Assembly: GCF_003675875.1 (NCBI RefSeq)
Contig: NZ_RCDI01000002.1
Location: 1 to 64,000, forward strand
DNA: 64,000 bases
DNA from: Halostella limicola
GTDB taxonomy: Archaea; Halobacteriota; Halobacteria; Halobacteriales; Natronoarchaeaceae
Direction: 5' to 3'
Every line of letters begins with the position of its first letter. Within the stretch, counting starts at the first letter, position 1. The translations under genes were made by a program, and so were the position numbers. Under the pieces are notes generated by a model that was not told the DNA's origin, made no database searches, and saw only the letters and a program-made list of their open reading frames with translations. This document shows, piece by piece, positions 37,316 through 46,884 of this stretch.

Positions 37316-38626
37316 TCAGTCGTCGTACGGCCAGTCGCCGGTGATCTTCATCCCCTCCGCGAGGTCCTGCTCCTCCAGCGCGCTCGCGATCTGATCGGGG
37401 GTCTTCGGCTCGGCGTCGAACGACTCGTCGGCGAGTTCGACCGCGAGGTCGGTGAGCAGGACGGCCTGCTCGCGAAGGTCGCGGCGTTCGAGCTTGTCGA
37501 GCGTGTCGGCGTAGGTGTGGCCCCAGCCGCGGCCCTCGTCTCCGGTCTTGCTCATGACGTGATAGCCGGGGACGCCCCACTTGACGTACGGCCAGTGGTC
37601 GCTGTGAGGGCCGAGTTCCGGGATGGTCTCGACGGGGTGGCCGTACCGGTCGGCGACCGACTCGGCCGCGTCGGTCAGCGCGTCGAAGCCGTGCGTGTAG
37701 AACGAGAGCGTCCGCCCGCGGACGACGCCGTCGAAGTTCAGGACCGTGCGGACCCGGTCGAGGTCGGCGCCCTCAGCCGCGTGCTCGGAGCCGACGAGGC
37801 CCACCTCCTCCGCGCCGAACGCGACGAAGCGCACGCGCGTGTCGAGTTCGTCCTCGCGCTCGGCGAGCGCGCGGGCCACCTCGACGACCATGGCTGTTCC
37901 CGCACCGTTGTCCATAGCTCCCTCGGCGATGTCGTGTGCGTCGACGTGGCTCGTGACGAGCACGGCGTCGTCGGTGTCAGGACCGAGTTCCGCGCGGACG
38001 TTCTGACTCGTCGCCTCGTGGAGGTCGGCCTCGACCTCGACGGTCACCTCGTCGCCGTCGAAGCGGCGGGCGAGGCGCGCGCCGACCTCCTTCGAGACGC
38101 CGACCGCCGGGATCTCGCCGATGGGGTCGTCAGCCGTGCCGACGCTTCCGGTCGGCGGGAGACACCCCTCGACGTGGTTGCGGTAGACGAACGCCGCCGC
38201 GCCGCCCTCGACCGCATGGTAGTACTTCTCACGGCGGTGGACGTAGCGCTCGTAGTAGTCGGGGGCGTCGCTGCGGGCCATCACGACCTTCCCCTCGACG
38301 TCGCGCTCCTCGAAGTCCTCCGGGAGCCCGTGGCCCAGGTCGACCAGTTCGGCCGTCGCCTCGCCCGCGGGGCTGCGCGGCAGGGCGATGCACTCCTGTC
38401 CCGTCCCCGCCGCTCGGACGGCGCTGTCGCCGCGGGTCCACCCCTGGATGTCGTACTCGTCCAGACGGGCGTCGCGAGCGCCCGCGCGCTCCAGGGCGTC
38501 GCGGGTCGCCTCGGCGGCCCGGCGCTCGCCCTCGCTCCCGGCCATCCGGTTCCCGACGTCGACGAGCGTTTCGAGGTGGCCCCATCCGAAGTCGCTGGTG
38601 AACGTGTCACCGATCCACTCGGTCAT
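37316..38626 (-). CDS. M28 family aminopeptidase-like zinc peptidase
   Basis: A 436-residue di-zinc peptidase. Ligands visible in order are His and Asp in TSHVDAHD, the bridging Asp in EGAMDNGAG, the catalytic Glu pair in FGAEEVGLVGS, Asp in LNFDGV and His in GPHSDHWPY. A protease-associated-like insert lies before the first ligand (about residues 110-200). No signal peptide is seen, so it may be cytoplasmic. It stands alone. Confidence 0.9.
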   Translation of the reverse strand: MTEWIGDTFTSDFGWGHLETLVDVGNRMAGSEGERRAAEATRDALERAGARDARLDEYDIQGWTRGDSAVRAAGTGQECIALPRSPAGEATAELVDLGHGLPEDFEERDVEGKVVMARSDAPDYYERYVHRREKYYHAVEGGAAAFVYRNHVEGCLPPTGSVGTADDPIGEIPAVGVSKEVGARLARRFDGDEVTVEVEADLHEATSQNVRAELGPDTDDAVLVTSHVDAHDIAEGAMDNGAGTAMVVEVARALAEREDELDTRVRFVAFGAEEVGLVGSEHAAEGADLDRVRTVLNFDGVVRGRTLSFYTHGFDALTDAAESVADRYGHPVETIPELGPHSDHWPYVKWGVPGYHVMSKTGDEGRGWGHTYADTLDKLERRDLREQAVLLTDLAVELADESFDAEPKTPDQIASALEEQDLAEGMKITGDWPYDD

Positions 38627-38826
38627 GGCCGTTCCTGCACGGGGATTACGCCTAAGCGTTTCGTCTCGAACGACGATCCGTCAGGAACGCGGTGCTGTTG
38701 GGGAAACTGATCGAAGGATCGTAGTGTAGATACTAAAATGAGAGAAGAGATCGTAGTCTCAAGGCAAATTTTGCGATCATTTATTACCGGGCGCGGCGTG
38801 TTTCCGATAGAACGTTAGTGATAGAT

Positions 38827-39900
38827 ATGGCGATAGGGACCGACGACATGGTACGCGTGCTGGGCACCGACGCTGACGATACGGGCGCGACGGGGGCGGA
38901 CCTGTCGGCCGACACGGCGCGGGAGCTCTACCGGACGCAGGTGCTCGCCCGGACCTTCGACGAGAAGGCGATCAGCCTCCACCGGCAGGGACGGATCGGG
39001 ACGTACGCGCCGATGCGCGGCCAGGAGGCGTCCCAGGTCGGCGCGGCGGCCGCGCTCGCCGAGACGGACTACTGCTTCCCGACGTACCGCGACCACGCCA
39101 TGTACCTCCAGCGCGGCACGGACCTGGCAGACGTGCTCCGGCACCTGCTCGGCCAGGGCAACTACGTCGACCACCGGGACGACGACGTCCGGACGTTCCC
39201 GCCGACCATCCCTATCGCCACGCAGCTGCCCCACGCCGTCGGCGTCGGGATGGCGGCCGACTACCGCGGCGACGACGTCGCCGCGCTGGCGAGCTTCGGC
39301 GACGGCGCGACCAGCGAGGGCGACTTCCACGAGGCGCTGAACTTCGCCGGCGTGTTCGACGCGCCGGCGGTCTTCTTCTGTCAGAACAACGGCTACGCCA
39401 TCAGCGTCCCGACCGAGCGCCAGACGGCCTCGGCGACCATCGCCCAGAAGGCCGACGCCTACGGGTTCGACGGCGTTCGCGTCGACGGTAACGACGTCGT
39501 CGCCGTCTACGAGGTGGTGAGCGAAGCGCTGGAGCGCGCTCGGAACGGGGGCGGGCCGACGCTCGTCGAGGCGGTCACGTACCGCCGCGGTCCGCACACG
39601 ACGACCGACGACCCCTCGAAGTACCGCGACGACGACGGCGGCGACGTCCCGGCCTGCGCGGAGAAAGACCCCCTCGACCGCACGCGGGAGTACCTCGAAG
39701 AGACCCACGGCTGGAGCGAGGCGGACGAGACGGCGCTCCGCGAGGCCGCCGAGCGAGAGGTACAGCGAGCGGTGGAAACCGCGGAGGAGCGGCCGGCGCC
39801 GGACGTCGACGAGATGTTCGACAACGTGTTCGCCGACCCGCCGGCGCGGTTCGACCGCCAGCGCGACCGGGTCGTCGAGAGCCCGGAGGTCGACCGCTAG
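38827..39900 (+). CDS. Thiamine-diphosphate dehydrogenase E1 alpha subunit (2-oxoacid type)
   Basis: A protein of about 357 residues, alpha chain of a branched-chain or pyruvate dehydrogenase-like E1. The thiamine-binding motif is intact: SFGDGATSEGDFHEALNFAG...FFCQNN. The C-terminal YRRGPHTTTDDPSKYR loop is typical of the family. Start candidates are 38827 (MAIGTDDMVRV) and 38848 (MVRVLG). Remarkably, no E1 beta, E2 or E3 gene follows: downstream is a convergent unrelated gene. It must pair with a beta subunit encoded elsewhere or be an orphan. Confidence 0.88.
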   Translation: MAIGTDDMVRVLGTDADDTGATGADLSADTARELYRTQVLARTFDEKAISLHRQGRIGTYAPMRGQEASQVGAAAALAETDYCFPTYRDHAMYLQRGTDLADVLRHLLGQGNYVDHRDDDVRTFPPTIPIATQLPHAVGVGMAADYRGDDVAALASFGDGATSEGDFHEALNFAGVFDAPAVFFCQNNGYAISVPTERQTASATIAQKADAYGFDGVRVDGNDVVAVYEVVSEALERARNGGGPTLVEAVTYRRGPHTTTDDPSKYRDDDGGDVPACAEKDPLDRTREYLEETHGWSEADETALREAAEREVQRAVETAEERPAPDVDEMFDNVFADPPARFDRQRDRVVESPEVDR

Positions 39901-40154
39901 ATCGTACCGTTCGTCTTCAGTCCGTTGACGATGTCGTCGACGAGTTCGTCGGCGGTGGCGTAGGGGAAGTCCCTGATACCGGAGAGCTTCGTCGACAGTT
40001 CCATCGCGGTAAAGCTCACCCCGTCGGCCTCGAACCGAGTACTCGGACCGTTCGGGAGGGCCGGAACGAGGTCCATCTGGTTGGCGACCGGGTAGTCGGC
40101 GTCCTTCAGCGCGTCGGTGAGCTGTTCACGCAGTTCCGATTCTGGATCCGCCAT
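39897..40154 (-). CDS. MTH865-like family protein
   Basis: An 85-residue small helical protein like Methanothermobacter MTH865. The match is in MADPESELREQLTDAL, DADYPVANQMDLVPALPNGP and the ending IRDFPYATADELVDDIV. The ATG at 40154 is chosen; upstream in-frame codons are Arg-rich. It overlaps the end of the E1 alpha gene by 4 bases tail to tail. Family function is unknown. Confidence 0.85.
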   Translation of the reverse strand: MADPESELREQLTDALKDADYPVANQMDLVPALPNGPSTRFEADGVSFTAMELSTKLSGIRDFPYATADELVDDIVNGLKTNGTI

Positions 40155-40313
40155 GTGCGATACATTCACACACGCCTGCATAAGGTTTCGGGCGTCCCGC
40201 GTCGCCCTCACTGCGTACGGTTTTCGCTACCCCGCGCACGCGACGGCGACACCGCGACGAACCTCCCGGCAAAAACCAAAGTATTCAGTACGGGTCGCCC
40301 CCTAGTGGCGGGT

Positions 40314-40907
40314 ATGTCAACTGACGAGACGAACGCGGCGGTGTCCCGTCGGGGGTTCCTCAAGGCTGGCGCGGGAGCAACCGCGGCCGCGGCCGGGACC
40401 GGGACAGCGGCGGCGCAGGAGGAGGGGAACGAGTCCGACGGCGGTAATCAGTCCGAAGGCGGTGGCGGCGGTGGCGGCGGCACCGAGACCGTCGCCGTCA
40501 TCGACAACGAGTTCGATCCCGCCGAACTGTACGTCGCGCCCGGGACGACCGTCGTGTGGGAGTGGGAGGGCGACGGCCACAACGTCGTCGTCGACAGCCA
40601 GCCCGACGACGCGAACTGGGAGGGCCACGAACCCATCGAGAACTCCGGGTTCACCTACGAGCACACCTTCGAGACGCTCGGCGAGTACGCCTACTACTGC
40701 TCACCCCACCAGTCTCTCGGTATGGAGGGCACCATCATCGTCAACGAGCAGGGTCAGGAACCCGGCGGCGGCGGTGGCGGCGGCCCGTCGCTCCCGGACA
40801 GCGCGCTGACCATGGGCATCGCGACGATGGCCGCGCTCGTGTCGACGCTGGGGCTCGCGTTCTTCTTCATCAAGTACGGCGGCGACTACGACACGCCGGA
40901 GCAGTAG
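40314..40907 (+). CDS. Membrane-anchored halocyanin, copy 2
   Basis: A 197-residue blue copper protein with the same plan as copy 1: Tat signal (SRRGFLKAGAG), a shorter Gly/Asn-rich linker, copper domain with ligands in GDGHNVV and YYCSPHQSLGMEG, a Gly-rich spacer and one C-terminal helix. It is not next to respiratory genes; the TrkA gene follows 42 bases later. Electrons could come from the same cytochrome complex and go to a terminal oxidase. Confidence 0.92.
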   Translation: MSTDETNAAVSRRGFLKAGAGATAAAAGTGTAAAQEEGNESDGGNQSEGGGGGGGGTETVAVIDNEFDPAELYVAPGTTVVWEWEGDGHNVVVDSQPDDANWEGHEPIENSGFTYEHTFETLGEYAYYCSPHQSLGMEGTIIVNEQGQEPGGGGGGGPSLPDSALTMGIATMAALVSTLGLAFFFIKYGGDYDTPEQ

Positions 40908-40949
40908 AGCGGTACCTTTTCACCGGGACGACGAGTACGCCAGCATCGA

Positions 40950-41639
40950 ATGTACATCATCGTCGTCGGTGCGGGGAATATCGGCACCCCGCTTATCGAT
41001 ATGGCAACACGCGACGAGAACGAGGTCGTCGTGATCGAGAAAGACGGGGCGAAGGCCGACGCGGCCGCGCGGGAGTACGACTGCCTGGTTCTCAACGACG
41101 ACGCGACGGAGATGGAGACCCTGGAGGACGCCGGCGTCGACCGCGCCGACGCGCTCATAAGCACGACCGACCAGGACGCGGCGAACATCATGGTCTGTCT
41201 GCTGGCCACGGAGCGCGAGGTGCCGGCGATCGTCTCGGTGGTGCACAACCCCGAACACATGAACCTCTTCCGGCGGATCGGCGTCAACACGATCGAACAT
41301 CCCCAGAGCCTCATCGCCGGGTACCTCTACCGGGCTGTCAAGCGCCCCTCGATCAAGGACTACATGCGCGTCGGCGACACCGCCGAGGTGTTCGAGATCA
41401 CGGTCGACGACGACGCGCCGATCGCGAACAAGACGCTCATCGAGGCCGACGAGGCGGGCCTCCTGCCGCAGGGCGTGCTCATCGTCGCGATTGAGCGAAA
41501 CGGCAAGGGAGACCCGATCACGCCCCGCGGCGACACCGAGATACACGTCGACGACCTGCTGACGGTGTACTCGCAGGACGGCGCGACGCCGGACGTGACG
41601 AACATCTTCGGTCACTACGAGGACCACGACTTCGCATAG
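40950..41639 (+). CDS. trkA: TrkA-like potassium channel regulator, single RCK unit
   Basis: A 229-residue regulator of a potassium uptake channel. It has one RCK_N Rossmann domain (IIVVGAGNIGTPLIDMA, then VVVIEKDGAK) and one RCK_C domain (about residues 140-215: RVGDTAEVFEITVDDDAPIA). The stop codon is followed immediately by the TrkH start, so the two form an operon. Half-size relative to the classical TrkA; it would form the RCK ring by self-association. Confidence 0.9.
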   Translation: MYIIVVGAGNIGTPLIDMATRDENEVVVIEKDGAKADAAAREYDCLVLNDDATEMETLEDAGVDRADALISTTDQDAANIMVCLLATEREVPAIVSVVHNPEHMNLFRRIGVNTIEHPQSLIAGYLYRAVKRPSIKDYMRVGDTAEVFEITVDDDAPIANKTLIEADEAGLLPQGVLIVAIERNGKGDPITPRGDTEIHVDDLLTVYSQDGATPDVTNIFGHYEDHDFA

Positions 41640-43235
41640 ATGGTCCGCGACGATTCCCGACGGGTACCGGCCCCGATAGCCACGATTAGCCGCGACGTCG
41701 GGTCGCTGCTGCTGATCGAGGCACTGCTGATGACCGTGACCGTCGGGGTGGCGCTCGCCTTCCGCGAGTACTATTCTGCGCTCGCGTTCCTGATCGCCGG
41801 CGGGGTCACCGCCGGCGTCGGCGGCGCGGCCCGGTTCGGCTTCGCGGACGCCCCCGATCCGCGGATGAAACACGGGATGGTGATCGCCGCGAGCGGCTGG
41901 CTCGCCACCGCGCTGTTCGGCGCGCTCGGCTTCTTCCTCACCGCGCACCTGACGCCCGAGAGCGTCGCCGCGGGCTACGTGCCGGCGGGCGCGGAGTACT
42001 CGGAGTCGAGCCTCCGGTACTTCGAGAACCCGCTCCACGCCACGTTCGAGAGCATGAGCGGGTGGACGGGGAGCGGACTCACGATGGCGGTACACGAGCC
42101 CTCGCTCCCCTACGCGCTCCAGTGGTGGCGCTCGCTCATCCAGTGGGTCGGCGGCGTGGGCGTCATCGTCCTCACCGTCTCCATCCTCTCTCGGCCGGGC
42201 AGCGGGAGCTACGCGCTGTACAAGAGCGAGACCCGCGAGGAGAAGATCCACCCGAGCGTCGTCTCGACGGTGCGGACCGTCTGGGCGATATTCCTCATCT
42301 ACACGCTGTTCTCGGTCGTCGCGCTCTTTCTCGCGATCTACTGGACGCAGGACTACACGGTGTTCACCGCGTTCTGGCAGGGGCTCAACCACGCGATGAC
42401 CGGCCTCGCGACCGGCGGGTTCAGCGTGACGGACAACTCCATCGCCACCTACGACTCGCCGCTGATCGAGGGCGTCTTCCTGCCGATCATGACGCTCGGC
42501 GCGATCGCCTTCCCGATCCACTACGGCGTGTTGAACGGCCGGAACCCGCGCCTGCTGACCTCTGACCTGCAGACGCGGTGGCTGCTGGTCCTGCTCGGCG
42601 CCGGCGTCGTCGTCCTCTCGATCCAGAACCTCGGCGTCGAACCCGTCTCGTCCGCCGCGTTCGACGGCTCGTCGGACGCCGTCCGCGACTCGACGTTCCA
42701 GTGGATCAGCGCGCTGACCTGCACCGGGTTCCAGTCCTCGCCCATCGGCGAGTGGAGCCCCGGCGGCAAACTCGTCGTCAGCGTCGCGATGGTCATCGGC
42801 GGCGCGGCCGGGTCGACGGTCGGCGGGATCAAGATCGTCCGCGGCTACACCGTCGCGCGCGGCATCAAGTGGCAGTTCTCGCGCGTGTTCCTGCCGTCGT
42901 CGGCGGTCGTCCACGCGCACATCGGTGACCGCGTCCTGGACCGCGGCGAGATGGAACGCGAGTTCAGCGAGGCGGCCATCGTCACCATCCTCTGGGTCAT
43001 CCTGCTGATCGCGAGCAGTCTCGTGATGGTGAACGCCACGGGCGCTACCTACGCCAGCGCGCTGTTCGAGGTGGCGAGCGCGCAGGGGAACGTCGGACTC
43101 TCCGCGGGGATCACCGGTCCCGACATGCCCGCCGTCACGGAGGCGATGTTCCTCCTGAACATGTGGGTCGGCCGCCTGGAGATCATCCCGGTGCTGGTGT
43201 TCGCCCGGTCGATCCTGTACGGGCTGGAGCCGTAG
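41640..43235 (+). CDS. trkH: TrkH-family potassium transporter, copy 1
   Basis: A 531-residue membrane protein with the four helix-pore-helix repeats of the Trk/Ktr superfamily. Pore segments are recognisable as ESMSGWTGSGLTM, HAMTGLATGGFSV, ALTCTGFQSSP and EVASAQGNVGLSAG. It imports potassium, the main osmolyte of a salt-in halophile, driven by the membrane potential. Its start directly abuts the trkA stop. It is tail to tail with the second trkH gene 41 bases away. Confidence 0.93.
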   Translation: MVRDDSRRVPAPIATISRDVGSLLLIEALLMTVTVGVALAFREYYSALAFLIAGGVTAGVGGAARFGFADAPDPRMKHGMVIAASGWLATALFGALGFFLTAHLTPESVAAGYVPAGAEYSESSLRYFENPLHATFESMSGWTGSGLTMAVHEPSLPYALQWWRSLIQWVGGVGVIVLTVSILSRPGSGSYALYKSETREEKIHPSVVSTVRTVWAIFLIYTLFSVVALFLAIYWTQDYTVFTAFWQGLNHAMTGLATGGFSVTDNSIATYDSPLIEGVFLPIMTLGAIAFPIHYGVLNGRNPRLLTSDLQTRWLLVLLGAGVVVLSIQNLGVEPVSSAAFDGSSDAVRDSTFQWISALTCTGFQSSPIGEWSPGGKLVVSVAMVIGGAAGSTVGGIKIVRGYTVARGIKWQFSRVFLPSSAVVHAHIGDRVLDRGEMEREFSEAAIVTILWVILLIASSLVMVNATGATYASALFEVASAQGNVGLSAGITGPDMPAVTEAMFLLNMWVGRLEIIPVLVFARSILYGLEP

Positions 43236-43276
43236 TCACGGACTCCTTTCCTCCCCGAGAGGCCCGGTGCGGGAAC

Positions 43277-44824
43277 TCAGCTCCGCCAGTACCCCGACGT
43301 CAGCAGCACGAGCACGGGGATGATCTCGAGCCGACCGATCCACATCAGGCCGACCATTAGCAGCTTCGACGACGACGGGAAGTCGAGGTAGCTCCCCATC
43401 GGGCCGACCATGCCCAGCCCCGGACCGATGTTCCCGAGCGTCGCCGCCGACGCCGTGACCGCCTCGATCTCCGTGATGTCGAGGCCGACGCGCGAGGCGT
43501 CGACCGCGATGAGGAACGCGCCGACGAAAAACAGCACCACGTACAGCAGCGTGAACGCGTAGATCCCGCGGAGCGCGCGCTCGTCGAGCGCCCGCCCGGC
43601 GAGACGGACCGGGCGGACCGCCTCGGGGTGGACCGTCGTGAACAGCTCCCGCCGGATCGACTTGAGGATCACGAGCCAGCGGATGATCTTGATGCCGCCG
43701 CCGGTGGAGCCGGCGCTCCCCCCGATGAACATGGCGAACAGCAGGGCGTACTTCGCCGGGCCGTTCCACAGTTCGAAGTCCATGCTCGCGTATCCGGTCG
43801 TCGTGACGATAGAGACCACCTGGAAGGCGGCGTGTCGCAGCGACGACTCGGTCTCGCCGGCCACTTCGACCGGCGTGCCGGGGCCGCCGAGTGCCGGCCC
43901 GGTGAACAGAATCACCGCCACGACGGCCGAGAGCGCGCCCATCACGCCGGCGTACAGGCGGAACTCGTTGTCAGCGAACAGGTTCGACGGCTCGCGGCGG
44001 ATGACGTGCCAGAACAGCGCGAAGTTGGTCCCCGCCGCGACCATGAAGGGGATGATGACCCACTGGACGACGGCCGAGAACGCCTCGATGCTCCGGGCCT
44101 CGGGGGAGAACCCGCCCGTCGGCATCGTGGTCAGCGGGTGCGCGACGGCGTTGTACAGCGTCATGTTCGGCGCGAAGCCGCCGAGGTGGAGGGTGTACAG
44201 GAGGACGAACTCGACGACGGTGAACGCGAGGTAGACGAGCCACAGCACGCGCGCCGTCTCGGCGATCCGCGGCGTGAGCTTCTCGATGCCGGGACCCGGC
44301 GCCTCCGCGTCCATCAGCTGCGCACCGCCGACGGAGAGCTCGGGGAGGATGGCGACGGCGAGGACGACGATGCCCATGCCGCCGAGCCACTGGGTCTGCT
44401 GCCGCCAGATCATCAGCGCGCGGGAGTGCGTGCCGAAGGAGATGTCGCCCATCACGGTCGCCCCGGTCGTCGTGAACCCGCTCATACTCTCGAACAGGGC
44501 ATTTGCGGGCTCGGCCACGGTGCCGTTGCCGGCGACGAGGTACGGGACCGCACCGACCAGCGCGACGGCGAGCCAGGTCAGCCCCACCATCAGGAACCCC
44601 TCCCGAGCGCCGAGGTCCGGATCCGGGTCGAGTCGTTCCAGAAGCGATCCGACGGTGACGGCGAACAGGATGGCGAAGCCGAACGTGATGATCCCGTTCC
44701 CGTAGTACAGCGCGGTCGAAAGCGGCAGGAGGAGGGCGACGGAGAGGTACTTCACGACCGTCCCGACCAGACTCACGCTCGCGCGCCAGTCGACCCGGAC
44801 GTCGAGATCGATCCGACGGTTCAT
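43277..44824 (-). CDS. trkH: TrkH-family potassium transporter, copy 2
   Basis: A 515-residue TrkH with pore segments ESMSGFTTTGATVMG, HPLTTMPTGGFSP, SIVTTTGYASMD and AVTASAATLGNIGPG. It belongs to a different subgroup from copy 1, judging from the low sequence similarity outside the pores. Its start overlaps the end of the double-unit trkA by 4 bases, so the pair is co-translated. Confidence 0.93.
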   Translation of the reverse strand: MNRRIDLDVRVDWRASVSLVGTVVKYLSVALLLPLSTALYYGNGIITFGFAILFAVTVGSLLERLDPDPDLGAREGFLMVGLTWLAVALVGAVPYLVAGNGTVAEPANALFESMSGFTTTGATVMGDISFGTHSRALMIWRQQTQWLGGMGIVVLAVAILPELSVGGAQLMDAEAPGPGIEKLTPRIAETARVLWLVYLAFTVVEFVLLYTLHLGGFAPNMTLYNAVAHPLTTMPTGGFSPEARSIEAFSAVVQWVIIPFMVAAGTNFALFWHVIRREPSNLFADNEFRLYAGVMGALSAVVAVILFTGPALGGPGTPVEVAGETESSLRHAAFQVVSIVTTTGYASMDFELWNGPAKYALLFAMFIGGSAGSTGGGIKIIRWLVILKSIRRELFTTVHPEAVRPVRLAGRALDERALRGIYAFTLLYVVLFFVGAFLIAVDASRVGLDITEIEAVTASAATLGNIGPGLGMVGPMGSYLDFPSSSKLLMVGLMWIGRLEIIPVLVLLTSGYWRS

Positions 44825-46158
44825 AGCAGCGGCGATACCTCGTCGAGGACGTCGGTGTCGACGAAGAGGACCACGTGATCGCCGACTTCGACCACCGTAT
44901 CGCCACGGGGCGTGATGAGCTCACCGCGACGGGTGATCGCTCCGACGACGACACCCTCGGGGAACTCCGCTGCCGACTCCTCTATCGTCGCGTCCGCGAG
45001 GACGCTGTCGCCGTCGACCTCGATCTCCAGCACTTCGGCCCGGTCGTCCTCGATGAGCGCGACGTTTTCCGTCCGGTCTTCGCGGGTGAACCGCGTGATC
45101 TCCTCCGCGGTCACCTCGCGCGGGTTGACCGCCACGTCGACGCCGACGGTCTCGAACAGGTCGACGTAGTCCGCCGTCTCGACGACGGCGACCGTGCGGT
45201 CGGCGCCGACCCGCTTCGCCAGCAGCGAAACGAGGAGGTTCTTCTCGTCGCTGTCGAGCGCCGCGACGACGAAGTCTGCCTCGTCGACGTGTTCGCGGCT
45301 CAGGAACTCCAGATCGGTGGCGTCGCTCTCAAGGACGACCGTCTTCGGGAGTTCCTCCGCGAGCTGACGGGCCCGGTCCGGGTCGTGCTCGATGAGCCGC
45401 GGCCGCATCCCGCGTTCCTCGAACAGGCGGGCGGTCTGGTAGCCGATGCCGCCCCCGCCGACGATGACGACCTCGGCCGCCTCGTCGACGTCGGGGTCCG
45501 GCATCAGCTCCCCGGCGAACGCGCGGACGCTCTCGGGGCTGCCGATGACGACGACCTGATCGCCCTCCACGATCACCGTGTCGCCGCGGGGGATGGTCAC
45601 CTCGCCGTCCCGAAGGATCGCCGCGAAGGTCAGCGACTCGAAGCGGTCGGCCTCCTGCACGGTCTGGTCGGCCACGGGACTGCCCTCAACGATCTCGAAC
45701 TCGGCCATCCTGACCGCGCCGCCGGCGAACGTGTCCACGTCCTGCGCCCCGGGAAGCCCCGCGATGCTGACGATCGCCCGGGCGGTGAGCAGGTTGACGC
45801 TCACCATGAAGTCGACGCCGAAGGCCCCTCGCGACCCCTCCCACGTCTCGAGCAGCGAGGTCTTCTTCACACGGGCGATGGTGAACGCGTCGGAGATGGT
45901 TTTGGCCGTCGAGCAGGCGACGACGTTCGTCTCGTCGTTGTCGGTGCTCGCGATGAGCATGTCGGCGTCCTTCACTCTCGCCTCCTTGAGCGTTCCGAGG
46001 GAAGTCCCGTCACCCTCCAGCGCGAGGACGTCAAGGTCGTACGTCAGCGATTCGACCCGCTCCCCGTCGATGTCGATCACGACGACTTCGTGCTCCGGCG
46101 CGAGGCTCTCGGCGATGTTCGACCCCACTTCGCCCGCACCGATGACGATCACGCGCAC
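44821..46158 (-). CDS. trkA: TrkA-like potassium channel regulator, double RCK unit
   Basis: A 445-residue classical TrkA with two RCK_N domains (VIVIGAGEVGSNIAESL and VVIVGGGGIGYQTARLF), each followed by an RCK_C domain (about residues 135-215 and 365-445). The GTG at 46158 is preferred: it gives the exact start of the Rossmann strand and has a good ribosome-binding site, gaggagg, about eight bases upstream; an earlier GTG at 46185 would add nine residues. It forms an operon with trkH copy 2. Confidence 0.92.
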   Translation of the reverse strand: MRVIVIGAGEVGSNIAESLAPEHEVVVIDIDGERVESLTYDLDVLALEGDGTSLGTLKEARVKDADMLIASTDNDETNVVACSTAKTISDAFTIARVKKTSLLETWEGSRGAFGVDFMVSVNLLTARAIVSIAGLPGAQDVDTFAGGAVRMAEFEIVEGSPVADQTVQEADRFESLTFAAILRDGEVTIPRGDTVIVEGDQVVVIGSPESVRAFAGELMPDPDVDEAAEVVIVGGGGIGYQTARLFEERGMRPRLIEHDPDRARQLAEELPKTVVLESDATDLEFLSREHVDEADFVVAALDSDEKNLLVSLLAKRVGADRTVAVVETADYVDLFETVGVDVAVNPREVTAEEITRFTREDRTENVALIEDDRAEVLEIEVDGDSVLADATIEESAAEFPEGVVVGAITRRGELITPRGDTVVEVGDHVVLFVDTDVLDEVSPLL

Positions 46159-46212
46159 GGATAGGCCCTCCTCATTGCTACGCACGTACCAGCGGGCGCC
46201 GCAAGTGGTTTA

Positions 46213-46743
46213 CTATCCGTCGGCAGGTCCGTCCCGGATCTGCAGCTCTACGGGCCGACGCGCGCCCTCCAGGTCGGCCACGATCCGCTCGACGATGCGC
46301 TCGGCCTCCGTTTCGATCTTCGGCGTGACCTTCTCGACCAGCCAGTCGAACGAGACGAACATCGGCAGGTCGAGGACGCCGCCGCGCGCCGAGTCGGGGT
46401 CGAAGTCGATCCGCAGGACCACCCGGGAGGCGGTCTCCTCGTCCGGCGGCGCTTCGTCGGGGACCTCCTCGACCCGCCACTCGCCGCTGGCGTCGAGGTC
46501 TTTCACGATAGTCCAGTCGATCCTCGACGGGGGGTCCGTCCCGACGACCTTCGAGCGCGCGGTGTAGTCGAGCTTCCACCAGGCGAACACGAGGTCGTAC
46601 TCCGTTCCCGGCGACCCGTCGCCGTGCTGGCGGACCTCCCGAAGGTACTCCGAGTAGTTCGCGTACCGCGGGAAGTCCGTGAGGAAGTCGAACACGTCCT
46701 CGGGCGGCAGGTAGATCACCGTGCTGACTTCGACTGTCTCCAC
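46213..46743 (-). CDS. SRPBCC/START-like protein (COQ10 type)
   Basis: A 176-residue single START-type domain. The N-terminal YLPPEDVFDFLTDFPRYANY is typical of polyketide cyclase/COQ10-like proteins that bind hydrophobic ligands such as quinones. The ending helix LVEKVTPKIETEAERIVERI is complete. The start is taken as GTG 46743 (VETVEVSTVIY); the frame stays open upstream with no similarity. The ligand is unknown; a menaquinone role would be speculation. Confidence 0.82.
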   Translation of the reverse strand: METVEVSTVIYLPPEDVFDFLTDFPRYANYSEYLREVRQHGDGSPGTEYDLVFAWWKLDYTARSKVVGTDPPSRIDWTIVKDLDASGEWRVEEVPDEAPPDEETASRVVLRIDFDPDSARGGVLDLPMFVSFDWLVEKVTPKIETEAERIVERIVADLEGARRPVELQIRDGPADG

Positions 46744-46884
46744 GCCACGTGGTACCCCGGAGCGGCAGGTAAAGTTTGCGACGCGGCCGACCGTAGGCGC
46801 TCCACGCCGCGAACGGCGACGCGTCGGCCGCCGGCGGTCCCGCGATCCGGTCCCTACTTGTCCGTCCCCGTCGCAGGGACACCC

